Source: Clostridiales bacterium (GTDB lineage Bacteria; Bacillota; Clostridia; Lachnospirales; Lachnospiraceae). From it: DNA of 64,000 nt. The DNA lies in NCBI GenBank assembly GCA_018372435.1, contig JAHAJA010000004.1, positions 62,001-126,000 of the forward strand. Direction: 5' to 3'. The notes under the pieces were generated by a model. The model saw nothing but the letters and a program-made list of their open reading frames with translations, searched no databases and had not been told where the DNA came from. Shown here in pieces: positions 17,535-26,392 of this stretch. The position numbers were made by a program, and so were the translations under genes. Numbering within the stretch: position 1 is the first letter of the stretch; each line of letters opens with the position of its first letter.

Positions 17535-19025
17535 ATGAATCTCTTATACAAAAGTACAAGAAGTGAAGATGTAACTGTAACAGCGTCACAGGCAATTTTA
17601 AAAGGTTTAGCAGACGACGGAGGATTATTCGTACCAACATCTATACCTAAATTAACTATAGCACTTAGCGAGTTAGCAAAACTTAGCTATCAAGAAACTG
17701 CCTTTGAAGTAATGCGATTATTCCTGACTGATTTTACAGATGACGAATTAAAGAATTGTATTAATAAAGCGTATGACTCAAAGTTCGATACGGAAGAAAT
17801 TGCTCCATTAGTAAAAGCAGATGGTGCTTACTATCTTGAATTATTCCATGGATCAACAATCGCATTCAAAGATATGGCATTATCCATCTTACCTCATCTA
17901 TTAACTACTTCAGCAAGAAAGAATGAAGTGAAGAATGATATTGTAATCTTAACAGCGACATCAGGAGATACCGGTAAAGCTGCCTTAGCGGGTTTTGCAG
18001 AAGTAGAAGGAACTAAGATCATTGTATTCTATCCAAAAGATGGAGTAAGTCCAATTCAAGAAAAGCAAATGGTTACACAAAAGGGTGACAATACGTATGT
18101 TGTTGGAATCAAAGGAAACTTTGATGATGCCCAAAGTGGTGTAAAAGATATGTTTAATAATAAAGACCTTGCCAAAGCAATGGAGGATGCGGGATATCAA
18201 TTCTCTTCAGCAAACTCAATAAACATCGGTCGTTTAGTACCACAAATCGTATACTATGTATATGCCTATAGCCGTTTATTAGCGAATGGTCAAATTTCAA
18301 GCGGAGAAAAGATGAACGTAGTTGTACCTACAGGTAACTTTGGAAACATCTTAGCTGCTTACTATGCAAAAAACATGGGATTACCAATTGGTAAATTAAT
18401 CTGTGCTTCCAATGATAACAAAGTATTATATGATTTCTTTAAGACGGGAACCTATGATAGAAACAGAGATTTCATCTTAACAACTTCACCATCAATGGAT
18501 ATCTTAATCTCAAGTAACTTAGAGAGATTAATCTATAGAATTGCTGGGGGCGATGCAACTAAGACAAAAGATCTTATGAATGCATTATCAAGTGCTGGAG
18601 TGTATGACATTACAGAGGATATGAAAGCAGAACTTGCTGATTTCATCGGTGGTTATGCAGATGAAGCGAAAACTGCTTCTACAATTCGTGATTTATATGA
18701 GAAGACTGGTTATGTAATTGATACACACACAGCAGTTGCTGCAGCTGTATATAAAGATTATGTAGAAGCTACTAAAGATGAAACTAAGACAGTAATCGCA
18801 TCAACAGCGAGTCCATATAAGTTCACAAGAAGTGTTATGGAAGCAATTGATGGAAGATACGCTTCAATGACAGACTTCGAATTAGTAGATGAATTAAGCA
18901 CGATTGCAAACGTGAAAGTTCCTCAAGCAATTGAAGATATTAGAAGTGCAGAAGTTCTTCATGATACAGTTTGTGATACGGAAAAGATGCAAGATACAGT
19001 TGAGACAATCTTGAAGTTGAAATAG
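17535..19025 (+). CDS. thrC: Threonine synthase
   Basis: A PLP enzyme converting O-phospho-L-homoserine to L-threonine, the last step of threonine synthesis, in the cytoplasm. 496 residues is the size of the long (bacterial/yeast-type) threonine synthase. The N-terminal STRSEDVTVTASQAILKGLADDGGLFVP is diagnostic. The PLP lysine is K112 in STIAFKDMAL. TATSGDTGKAAL and VVPTGNFGNILAAYYAK form the cofactor phosphate-binding and active-site regions. A weak ribosome site (AAAAGGAA) lies upstream. No other threonine genes are adjacent; it appears to be transcribed alone with its own terminator. Confidence 0.96.
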   Translation: MNLLYKSTRSEDVTVTASQAILKGLADDGGLFVPTSIPKLTIALSELAKLSYQETAFEVMRLFLTDFTDDELKNCINKAYDSKFDTEEIAPLVKADGAYYLELFHGSTIAFKDMALSILPHLLTTSARKNEVKNDIVILTATSGDTGKAALAGFAEVEGTKIIVFYPKDGVSPIQEKQMVTQKGDNTYVVGIKGNFDDAQSGVKDMFNNKDLAKAMEDAGYQFSSANSINIGRLVPQIVYYVYAYSRLLANGQISSGEKMNVVVPTGNFGNILAAYYAKNMGLPIGKLICASNDNKVLYDFFKTGTYDRNRDFILTTSPSMDILISSNLERLIYRIAGGDATKTKDLMNALSSAGVYDITEDMKAELADFIGGYADEAKTASTIRDLYEKTGYVIDTHTAVAAAVYKDYVEATKDETKTVIASTASPYKFTRSVMEAIDGRYASMTDFELVDELSTIANVKVPQAIEDIRSAEVLHDTVCDTEKMQDTVETILKLK

Positions 19026-19114
19026 ATCTAAAATGAAATGAATCTAAAGTAAAATGAATCTAAAGTAATTACAATAGATAACAGTTATACTGGGTTTGCT
19101 ATATTATATAGAAG

Positions 19115-19157
19115 AAAGTGATAAGACATATCTCGAGAGTATGCGTTATCACTTTTT
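19115..19157 (+). terminator. Terminator after thrC
   Basis: AAAGTGATAA (19115-19124) pairs with TTATCACTTT (19146-19155) and continues as TTTTT. Confidence 0.8.
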
Positions 19158-19334
19158 CTATTATAGAGATATAATGCTTTAAGTTTAGCGAAATGTATTA
19201 TTTGTTTGTGTTGAATAGTTACTAAAAATCCCGCAAAGTCAGATGTTTACAATGATTGTATGGGTGTGTAAGGGGGCGTTCTGGTAAGAATAAGGCAATT
19301 TATATATAGAAATAACTTAAAAATAATCCACTTA

Positions 19335-19383
19335 TGACAAAAGCATGACATAAAATTGACACAAACAAAGTGCATTATATAAG
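19335..19383 (+). promoter_or_regulatory. Upstream promoter of S-layer-like gene with TGACA array
   Basis: TTGACA (19356-19361), 16-base spacer, TATAAG (19378-19383). The -35 is the last of three TGACA copies at 19335, 19346 and 19357, spaced exactly 11 bases apart, one helical turn. The rest of 19158-19552 shows no gene I can support. Confidence 0.6.
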
Positions 19384-19552
19384 CATGTTAAGGATACAGC
19401 AAATCACATCTCGAACATGAATGTTCATAAGTGTCCTTGACCCGAATGTAATCTTTACAAGAAACGAAGAGAAGTGTTTCAAAAGTGTATAATTGTTACG
19501 TTTTGGAAGGTTATACAGAATATGACAAGAAGTAAATTTATTGGAAAAATAC

Positions 19553-19581
19553 TTGACCTTTGAATTGAATATTGTTATAAT
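19553..19581 (+). promoter_or_regulatory. Main promoter of S-layer-like gene
   Basis: TTGACC (19553-19558), 17-base spacer, TATAAT (19576-19581). This gives a leader of about 145 bases before the start codon, a length common for abundant surface-protein mRNAs. Confidence 0.8.
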
Positions 19582-19732
19582 CATCTTGTTATTGGAAAGA
19601 TTATATTTCATTGTGTTTTATAGATTGAGGGAACACTTACATATCCAAGTAGATTAATGTTAATTGCACCAATTTCTGTAAAACATGCAAAATATAATAC
19701 TCAACCCATATATTTAAGGAGGAAGAAATAAT

Positions 19733-22189
19733 ATGAAGAAGAATTTCGTAAAGAAAACGCTTGCATCTACACTTGCATTAGCAATGGTAGCTACAGCAAC
19801 GCCAGCAGCTTTCACAACTGCATCTGCAGCTAAAGCTCCTGCATTAAACAAAACTTCAAAAACGCTTTACATCAATGATAATGAAATCGGTAGCTCATTC
19901 GATTTCAACATCAACAACAAAGTAGCTAAATCTACTTACAAATGGACTACATCTAACAAAGCTGTTGCTACAGTAAACTCAAAAGGTATAACTAAAGCAG
20001 CTACTAAGACTGGTAAAGCTACAATTTCTTGTAAAATCACTTTACCTACTAAGAAAACTAAAACTTTAAAAGCTACTGTAACAGTTAAAGAAAACGCTAC
20101 TAAAGTTTGGGTTAAGAACGCTCCAGAAAAAGAAATCGGTATCGGTGCAAAAGCTTATGATTTCAATAGTTCATTCTCAACTGCTTCAGGTGCAACAGCA
20201 ACTGACTATAGAACTTGGGAAATTGACAAAGATAGCAACACTGCTGGTGCAACAATCGATGCTAAATCTGGTGTAGTTACTACTACTAAAGCTGGTGAAT
20301 TCAAAGTTAGAGTAAGAGCTTACCAAAACAAAGCTAAATTAGCAGCTAACGATACTGTAGATTCAGAATGGTTAACAGTTAAAGTAGTATCTTCATTAGT
20401 GAGCACTAAACAAAGCGCTACTAATAAAGTAGAACTTACTTTTGATGATTCTATGAAAGACAAAGTTAAAGCAACTGACTTTGATATCAAGAATAAGGCA
20501 ACTAATGTAGTTAACGCTATTAAAGGTATCTCTTTATCAGATGACGGTAAAGTTGTTACAGTTGAAACTTTTGGTGATTATGCAGATGCTGCTACTTATG
20601 TATTAACATATGCTGGTAAAGATGTAGAATTCACTACATCAATTGGTGAAGTTGCTACTATCGAAGTTGCAAAACCAACAGTATTCCCTAACGAAGCAAC
20701 TGAAATCAAATATGTATTAAAGAATGCTAATGGTGTAGATATTACTTCTGCTAAGAAATCAACAGTTGTAATTGAACAAGTTGAAAACAAAAACGGTTAT
20801 TTAGATGGTGACAAACTTACTATCTTTGATAAAGACAAAACTGCTAAGATCAAAATCACTTACCATACTTATAAGTATGAAAATGGTGCTGAAACAGGTA
20901 AAGTTGAACAAGAATTTGTATTCACTTGTATTGATAAAACAGCAGCTACAGTAGGTGCATACAAACAATACACAATTACTGACAAGAACTCAATTAACTG
21001 GGCTAAAGTAACTACAACTTCTAATACATTATGCAAGAATGATACTAAATGGTTACATGTTCAAGCGAAAGATTCTAATGACAAAGATGTAACAGGTCTT
21101 ACATTCTCATCAAGTAATGACAATGTATTAATGGTAGACACTGATGGAACATCAGCTAAATTAATCGCTCTTAAAGAAGGTTCTGCTTATGTAATCGTTA
21201 AGAACGAAAAAGGTGTTGTACTTTGGTCATTACCTGTAACAATTAAGGGTGAAAGCAAAGCAAGCCAAATCTCTACAGAATTTTCTAGCAAGACAGTTTC
21301 TAACTTTGCAGGTGCTGAACCAACTTATGTATCTGTAACTGTTAAGAATCAATTCAGTGATGACATTGGTGCAAAAGGTAAATTTAATGTTTCACCAGTA
21401 AGCACTAGCAGTCCAGCAACTCTTGTAACAGACAATGGTGATGGCAAACTGAAAATCAATACTAAGCTAGCAGATGGTACCTCTGTAAAAGCTGGTAATT
21501 ATGAATATTGGGTAACATTAAACGACAACAAGAATGTTAAAGTTAAATTTGCTGTTACTGTATTAGATGCTTCTGACACAGATGTAAAAACATACAAAGT
21601 AGAAGTAGATAATAACTACATCGACATGAACACTACTAAAGCTGAAGCAAAGACTGTAACTGCTAAAGTAGTTGGTTACAATGCTAAAGGCGTTGCTGTT
21701 GAATATACTAAGTGCCCAATTACAGTTTACAAACCAGACGGAAAAGTACTTGCAGATCAGATTACTACAACAGCAACAAGTGCAGCTGTAGATGTTGTAA
21801 GTGTAACTGCTTCTAATGAAGCTGTTAAATTACCTACAGGAACTTACAGAGTAGTTGCTACAGTTCCAAATGGTACAACAACTCAAGAAATTTCAGCTGG
21901 ATTCATCGTTAATGATACACAAGCAGCTCCTACTTTCACAGTAGAAAAAGTTAAATCTGAATCAGGTAATACCTTAGCGGCTGCTAAAGAATGTTTCAAG
22001 ATTAAATCTTCTGAAGGCAAAGACTTAACTATTGATTCACTTTCAGCTGATAGCAAAATAAATGGTAGCACAGTATATATCCCATCTGTTTATGTATATG
22101 AAACAATCTCATATGATGACAATGGTGTAGATAAGACTGTTACTGTTAAACATGAAGTAAAAGTTTCTACAACAATTACTTTCAAATAA
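19733..22189 (+). CDS. S-layer-like surface protein C (818 aa)
   Basis: An exported Ig-like protein with the hallmarks of a major surface-layer protein. AAGGAGGAA (19716-19724) and two promoters precede it, and codon choice is strongly restricted (GCT, ACA/ACT, GTA/GTT, AAA, AAC), unlike neighbouring genes. The signal peptide is MKKNFVKKTLASTLALAMVA, cleaved near ASAAKAP. Residues about 35-120 are a Big_2 domain (TTSNKAVATVNSKG). Residues about 125-225 hold the YDFN and TWEID module. Further Ig-like domains run to the end. There is no SLH or CWB2 domain. The first 230 residues are nearly the same as in the paralog at 28507 and recognisably shared with the proteins at 2131 and 4685; the C-terminal halves diverge. 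Calling it the S-layer subunit is inference. Confidence 0.82.
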   Translation: MKKNFVKKTLASTLALAMVATATPAAFTTASAAKAPALNKTSKTLYINDNEIGSSFDFNINNKVAKSTYKWTTSNKAVATVNSKGITKAATKTGKATISCKITLPTKKTKTLKATVTVKENATKVWVKNAPEKEIGIGAKAYDFNSSFSTASGATATDYRTWEIDKDSNTAGATIDAKSGVVTTTKAGEFKVRVRAYQNKAKLAANDTVDSEWLTVKVVSSLVSTKQSATNKVELTFDDSMKDKVKATDFDIKNKATNVVNAIKGISLSDDGKVVTVETFGDYADAATYVLTYAGKDVEFTTSIGEVATIEVAKPTVFPNEATEIKYVLKNANGVDITSAKKSTVVIEQVENKNGYLDGDKLTIFDKDKTAKIKITYHTYKYENGAETGKVEQEFVFTCIDKTAATVGAYKQYTITDKNSINWAKVTTTSNTLCKNDTKWLHVQAKDSNDKDVTGLTFSSSNDNVLMVDTDGTSAKLIALKEGSAYVIVKNEKGVVLWSLPVTIKGESKASQISTEFSSKTVSNFAGAEPTYVSVTVKNQFSDDIGAKGKFNVSPVSTSSPATLVTDNGDGKLKINTKLADGTSVKAGNYEYWVTLNDNKNVKVKFAVTVLDASDTDVKTYKVEVDNNYIDMNTTKAEAKTVTAKVVGYNAKGVAVEYTKCPITVYKPDGKVLADQITTTATSAAVDVVSVTASNEAVKLPTGTYRVVATVPNGTTTQEISAGFIVNDTQAAPTFTVEKVKSESGNTLAAAKECFKIKSSEGKDLTIDSLSADSKINGSTVYIPSVYVYETISYDDNGVDKTVTVKHEVKVSTTITFK

Positions 22190-22222
22190 ATCGATTATTA
22201 TAAATTAAGATAGCCGATATAG

Positions 22223-22262
22223 CTCTGCTAGAATACCAGTTGGTGTTCTAGCAGAGTTTTTT
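22223..22262 (+). terminator. Strong terminator after S-layer-like gene
   Basis: CTCTGCTAGAA (22223-22233) pairs with TTCTAGCAGAG (22246-22256), followed by TTTTTT. Confidence 0.9.
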
Positions 22263-22313
22263 ATAACAAAAAACTATAATTAGAGAAAATATTAAAAGAA
22301 TGGAGATACGAGA

Positions 22314-24149
22314 ATGGCTTATGATTCAATATTTACTTCAAATAGTTCTTCTAATAGAAAAGTAAAACGAAGTAAAAAAAACTACTTGCTGTTTCCGATT
22401 ATTTTGGCATTAGCAATTATTCCATTGATTGTGCACCAATATACTTTTGATAATAAATTGTCATCTTATTCATGGTTTATAAATGAAGAAAAAAGCAATG
22501 AATTTTTCTTGGGATACAAAAACATCCTACTTACAATAAATGGATTTATCATGTTAAGTATATTAGCATACCAATTAATCGCAAAGAAAATAACAATAAC
22601 AGTAAGAGTATGGACAATTTCGATAATTGTCTATTCATTATTTGTTGTACTTTCTACTATATTTTCAAATTATCGTTCGACAGCTTTAAATGGAGGTTAT
22701 GAACATTTTGAAACAATGTGGGTCTTGCTCTCCTACTGCCTTTTGTTATACTATTCTTATACATTCACTAGGAACGAAAAGGATATTATCGTACTAGTTA
22801 AGTTCTTGTTGGCCAGTGCCTTTATTATTGGATTACTTGGTTCGCTTCAAGCGTTAGGTTTGGATTTCTTTCGTTCTACTATAGGAAAACTACTAATCTC
22901 TAACTCAAGTGAATGGAAAAATTTAGACGCATTTGTATTTAGCTTTGAAAAAGGACGTGTTTATTCAACTTTATTTAATCCTAATTATGTTGGCGTATAT
23001 ACCTCATTGATTGTACCTATGACATTAGGGTATGCTATTCTGTCAGAAAACAAGAAGCAAAAGATTATTTCATTGGTTACCTCTTCACTGCTTATAATTG
23101 CAACATTTGGCTCACAATCTCGTACAAGTCTTATAACATTAATGATTACAATTGTCTTGTTAATACTTTTGCTAAGAAAAAAAATAATGCATAATTCAAA
23201 AATATTTATGATTAGCATCGGTGTTATGATTGGTCTATTTGTGATTGTGAATGTATTACAAGACAATGCATATTGGGATCGAATCAAATCTGTTTTCACT
23301 CAACAAGAACATCAAATATATGTGGAGCAAATAGAAACAGGAGAGGATCAACTTAAGATTGTATTTAATGGAAAAACATTATTAATACAATGCTATATCA
23401 ATGAAGATGATTCAATAGCTTGTTCAGTAACAGATGAACAAGGTAATATCTACGAGACGCAATTTGATAGTGATAATTCAAAATTTGTGTTGTTAGATGA
23501 TGTTTTCCAAGGTATGTATATAACACCAGTATATTTAGATGAGCAATATACATTTGGTTTTCAAGTTACAATGAATAATGTGGATTGGTTATTCAAGAGT
23601 CCGAACGAGGATATTGGATATCAATTTGTTAATCAATTCGGAAGATATACAAACATAATAACTCCTGATTCTGCTTTATTCACAAAACATGGATCTATGT
23701 TCAGCGGTCGAGGATATATCTGGTCTAGAACAATTCCGCTTCTTAAAGATTCTGCATTTATTGGGACTGGTCCAGATACATTTGTTTACTCTTTCCCACA
23801 AGAAGATTATGTTGGTAAGATGAATTATGGCTTTCAGTCTCAGGTTATAACCAAACCTCATAATATGTATTTGCAGATTTTTATGCAAACAGGCGGTATT
23901 TCATGTCTTGCTTTTATATTACTATATATCATATATGCAATCGAAAGCCTTAAAACCTATGCGAAATCTTCTTTTAAAACATTTGTAGAGAAAATAGGTG
24001 TGCTTATTTTTGTTGGCACTATTGGCTATATGATATCTGGATTAATTAATGATTCTACAGTTACGGTAGCACCAGTTTTTTGGGCATTATTAGGAATTGG
24101 ATTCGCTTGTAATCGACTTATTCGTGAGTCGAAAGAAAAATCTAGTTAA
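22314..24149 (+). CDS. O-antigen ligase/Wzy_C-type membrane protein, copy 1
   Basis: A 611-residue polytopic membrane protein of the O-antigen ligase / PglL-like (PF04932) type, enzymes that move lipid-linked glycans to an acceptor outside the membrane. About ten helices occupy residues 24-325 and 520-605. The family motifs lie near the C-terminus: SGRGYIWSRTIPLL (about 462), GTGPDTFVY, and KPHNMYLQIFMQTGG (about 512) with the likely functional His. Unusually, residues about 335-460 form a hydrophilic, beta-rich insert in the large outer loop, also present in the next two genes. It lies directly behind an S-layer-like gene, so protein O-glycosylation is an attractive but unproven role. GGAGA lies about 8 bases before ATG 22314. 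Confidence 0.78.
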   Translation: MAYDSIFTSNSSSNRKVKRSKKNYLLFPIILALAIIPLIVHQYTFDNKLSSYSWFINEEKSNEFFLGYKNILLTINGFIMLSILAYQLIAKKITITVRVWTISIIVYSLFVVLSTIFSNYRSTALNGGYEHFETMWVLLSYCLLLYYSYTFTRNEKDIIVLVKFLLASAFIIGLLGSLQALGLDFFRSTIGKLLISNSSEWKNLDAFVFSFEKGRVYSTLFNPNYVGVYTSLIVPMTLGYAILSENKKQKIISLVTSSLLIIATFGSQSRTSLITLMITIVLLILLLRKKIMHNSKIFMISIGVMIGLFVIVNVLQDNAYWDRIKSVFTQQEHQIYVEQIETGEDQLKIVFNGKTLLIQCYINEDDSIACSVTDEQGNIYETQFDSDNSKFVLLDDVFQGMYITPVYLDEQYTFGFQVTMNNVDWLFKSPNEDIGYQFVNQFGRYTNIITPDSALFTKHGSMFSGRGYIWSRTIPLLKDSAFIGTGPDTFVYSFPQEDYVGKMNYGFQSQVITKPHNMYLQIFMQTGGISCLAFILLYIIYAIESLKTYAKSSFKTFVEKIGVLIFVGTIGYMISGLINDSTVTVAPVFWALLGIGFACNRLIRESKEKSS

Positions 24150-24293
24150 TAGACGGAATTAATTGATACTATTTATATTTATGCTCTTGTATTCGAAAAT
24201 AATGATGTGTATAATAACTTTACGTATTATTACAGTAGGTAAGAATCCTCTAATAATGCAAAGATAAGAAAATAAATGAACAGGAGTTATTTT

Positions 24294-26141
24294 ATGACAT
24301 CAAAACAGAAAAGAGTATTAGGCAAACAAAGCATTAATTATTCTTTGTTGCCCTTAGCAATTGTGCTCATCATTATTCCGTTGATAATCCATGAATTTAT
24401 CTTTATACCAACTATTGCGAAGGAATCATGGTTCCCTGATGCTAACGTTGCTAGTGATTATTTTTTGTTCTATAAAGGTATTATATTAATTGGAACTGGT
24501 ATACTAATGGGAATTATATTGCTGTATAGGCAAATTTTTAGCAAACAAAAGCTATTTACTAAATTACAGGTATGGCAAGTTTTATTGCTAACCTATATGT
24601 TTTTTGTACTATTAAGTACATTTGCTTCCCCTTACAAAAGTATTTCCTTGAATGGAACATATGAACAATTTGAAACAGTCTTAGTGTTGTTAACGTATTG
24701 CTTATTGTTATACTATTCTTACCATGTAGTAAGAACAGAACAAGAGGTAGAGGCAATAACACGCTATTTGTTTATAGGCATTGGTATTATGACTGGTATT
24801 GGTTTATTGCAGTTATTTGGTTTAGATCCTATTGCATCAAATTGGGGTAAGTATTTAATTTCTGCTGATAAATTAAAGGAAGCTATCGACGCTATGTCCT
24901 TTAATTTTGAGAAAAATCGTGTATATATGACTTTATTAAATCCGAATTATGTTGGAGTTTACGCATCACTTCTTTTCCCAATTACTATGGGATTAACTAT
25001 TCTGTTAAGCCAAAAAAAGAAGAAAATTATTAGTTTTATATTGTCCTTTCTACTTGTTATTGCGGTTTTTGGATCACAATCCAAAACAGGTCTTATAATA
25101 TTAGCGGGCACAGGCTTAATGATTGTAATAATATTGCGTAAAAGACTTTTTGCAAACAAGAAAATCATAGCTATCTTAGGCACTTCATTTGCTCTAATAG
25201 TCATTGGATTCTTTATCGTTAATTCTATACAGAATAATGCTTATACTAATAGTCTTAAGAATGCATTTACACAAAAAGAGAACAAGAATGCTCTAGAAGA
25301 AATTGAGACAACGAATGATTATATCTTAATCAAATATAACGGAAAAACAGTTCATTTGCGTTGTGAATTGGACTCAGAAGGCAAGGTCGAATTCAGTGCA
25401 GTTGACGAGTCAGGCAATGATTATAAGGTTAACTATGATGATGCAACAATGACTTTCGCATTAGCTGACGATGCATTTAATTCATTAAGTATTACTCCAA
25501 TATTCCTAAATCAAGATGGGATTTTTGGTTGTGAGGTTGTAATTGATAATACTATTTGGTATTTCAAGAGTCGAACTGATACAGAAGGTTACTCGTACAT
25601 GAATAAATATGGTAGATTTGATCAAGTAAAAACAGCAGATTCAATGTTATTTGAGAATCATGAACAATTGTTTACTGGTAGAGGTTATTTATGGTCGCGA
25701 ACATTACCGTTATTAAAAGATTATATATTTGTTGGATCTGGTCCTAGTACCTTTGTATATGCTTTCCCGCAGAATGATTATGTAGGAAAATATAATAATA
25801 ATTTTGATTCTCAAGTTGTTACAAAACCACATAATCTTTATTTACAGATAGCTGTAGAGACTGGATTATTATCTTGCATAGCATTCATTAGTTTGTGTGT
25901 AATGTATATAGTTCAGACTATATTAACATTCCGAAAATCACGTTTGGAAACAATCGTAGAACAGATGGGTGTGCTGATTTGTATTGGTGTTGTTGGATAC
26001 ATGGTATCAGGCATTATCAATGACTCAAATGTAGGTGTTGCACCAATATTCTGGATTCTTCTCGGTGTAGGATTCGCATGTAACAAAATAATACGTACGG
26101 AACAATCTAGAAAGAAGAAAATTGAAGCCATGGACATCTAA
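24294..26141 (+). CDS. O-antigen ligase/Wzy_C-type membrane protein, copy 2
   Basis: A 615-residue paralog of the preceding gene with the same topology and the same soluble outer-loop insert (about residues 330-455, with ILIKYNGKTVHLRC). Key motifs are TGRGYLWSRTLPLLKDY, GSGPSTFVYAFP and KPHNLYLQIAVETG. The start at ATG 24294 is preferred because AGGAG (24282-24286) lies seven bases upstream; an in-frame ATG at 24276 lies before that site and would place it inside the coding region. It shares its neighbour's order of residues throughout, so the copies arose by duplication. The activity on glycans versus proteins cannot be told from sequence. Confidence 0.78.
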   Translation: MTSKQKRVLGKQSINYSLLPLAIVLIIIPLIIHEFIFIPTIAKESWFPDANVASDYFLFYKGIILIGTGILMGIILLYRQIFSKQKLFTKLQVWQVLLLTYMFFVLLSTFASPYKSISLNGTYEQFETVLVLLTYCLLLYYSYHVVRTEQEVEAITRYLFIGIGIMTGIGLLQLFGLDPIASNWGKYLISADKLKEAIDAMSFNFEKNRVYMTLLNPNYVGVYASLLFPITMGLTILLSQKKKKIISFILSFLLVIAVFGSQSKTGLIILAGTGLMIVIILRKRLFANKKIIAILGTSFALIVIGFFIVNSIQNNAYTNSLKNAFTQKENKNALEEIETTNDYILIKYNGKTVHLRCELDSEGKVEFSAVDESGNDYKVNYDDATMTFALADDAFNSLSITPIFLNQDGIFGCEVVIDNTIWYFKSRTDTEGYSYMNKYGRFDQVKTADSMLFENHEQLFTGRGYLWSRTLPLLKDYIFVGSGPSTFVYAFPQNDYVGKYNNNFDSQVVTKPHNLYLQIAVETGLLSCIAFISLCVMYIVQTILTFRKSRLETIVEQMGVLICIGVVGYMVSGIINDSNVGVAPIFWILLGVGFACNKIIRTEQSRKKKIEAMDI

Positions 26142-26165
26142 CAAAACAAATAGCTATTAAAATAA

Positions 26166-26277
26166 AACTTCTCGTACAGTGAAGCGTTCTTCCACATGAT
26201 AAACAGTTTATAGCAGTTTAGGCTATTTAAACGGTCTATTACGCGGGTAGGAAATCACATGTACGGGAAGTTTTTTG
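26166..26277 (+). terminator. Very long hairpin ending in a T-run
   Basis: AACTTCTCGTACA (26166-26178) pairs with TGTACGGGAAGTT (26260-26272), followed by TTTTTT. The 80-base loop is itself structured, with GTTTA-TAGC against GCTA-TTTAAAC near its centre. The size is unusual for a plain terminator. Confidence 0.6.
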
Positions 26278-26392
26278 TTATGCTAATCAGAGGATCACAA
26301 TCCATTAATCTGGAACGATTTAGTATATATGCTTGTAATAGATTTACCAGGAAGTTATAATATACATATATTAACTCTTCAAGGAGAATACT

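Noticed and set aside
26179..26259. c-di-GMP or other known riboswitch inside the long hairpin
   Set aside because: The conserved bases of the GEMM-I and c-di-GMP-II motifs are not there; kept only as an unexplained structured element.
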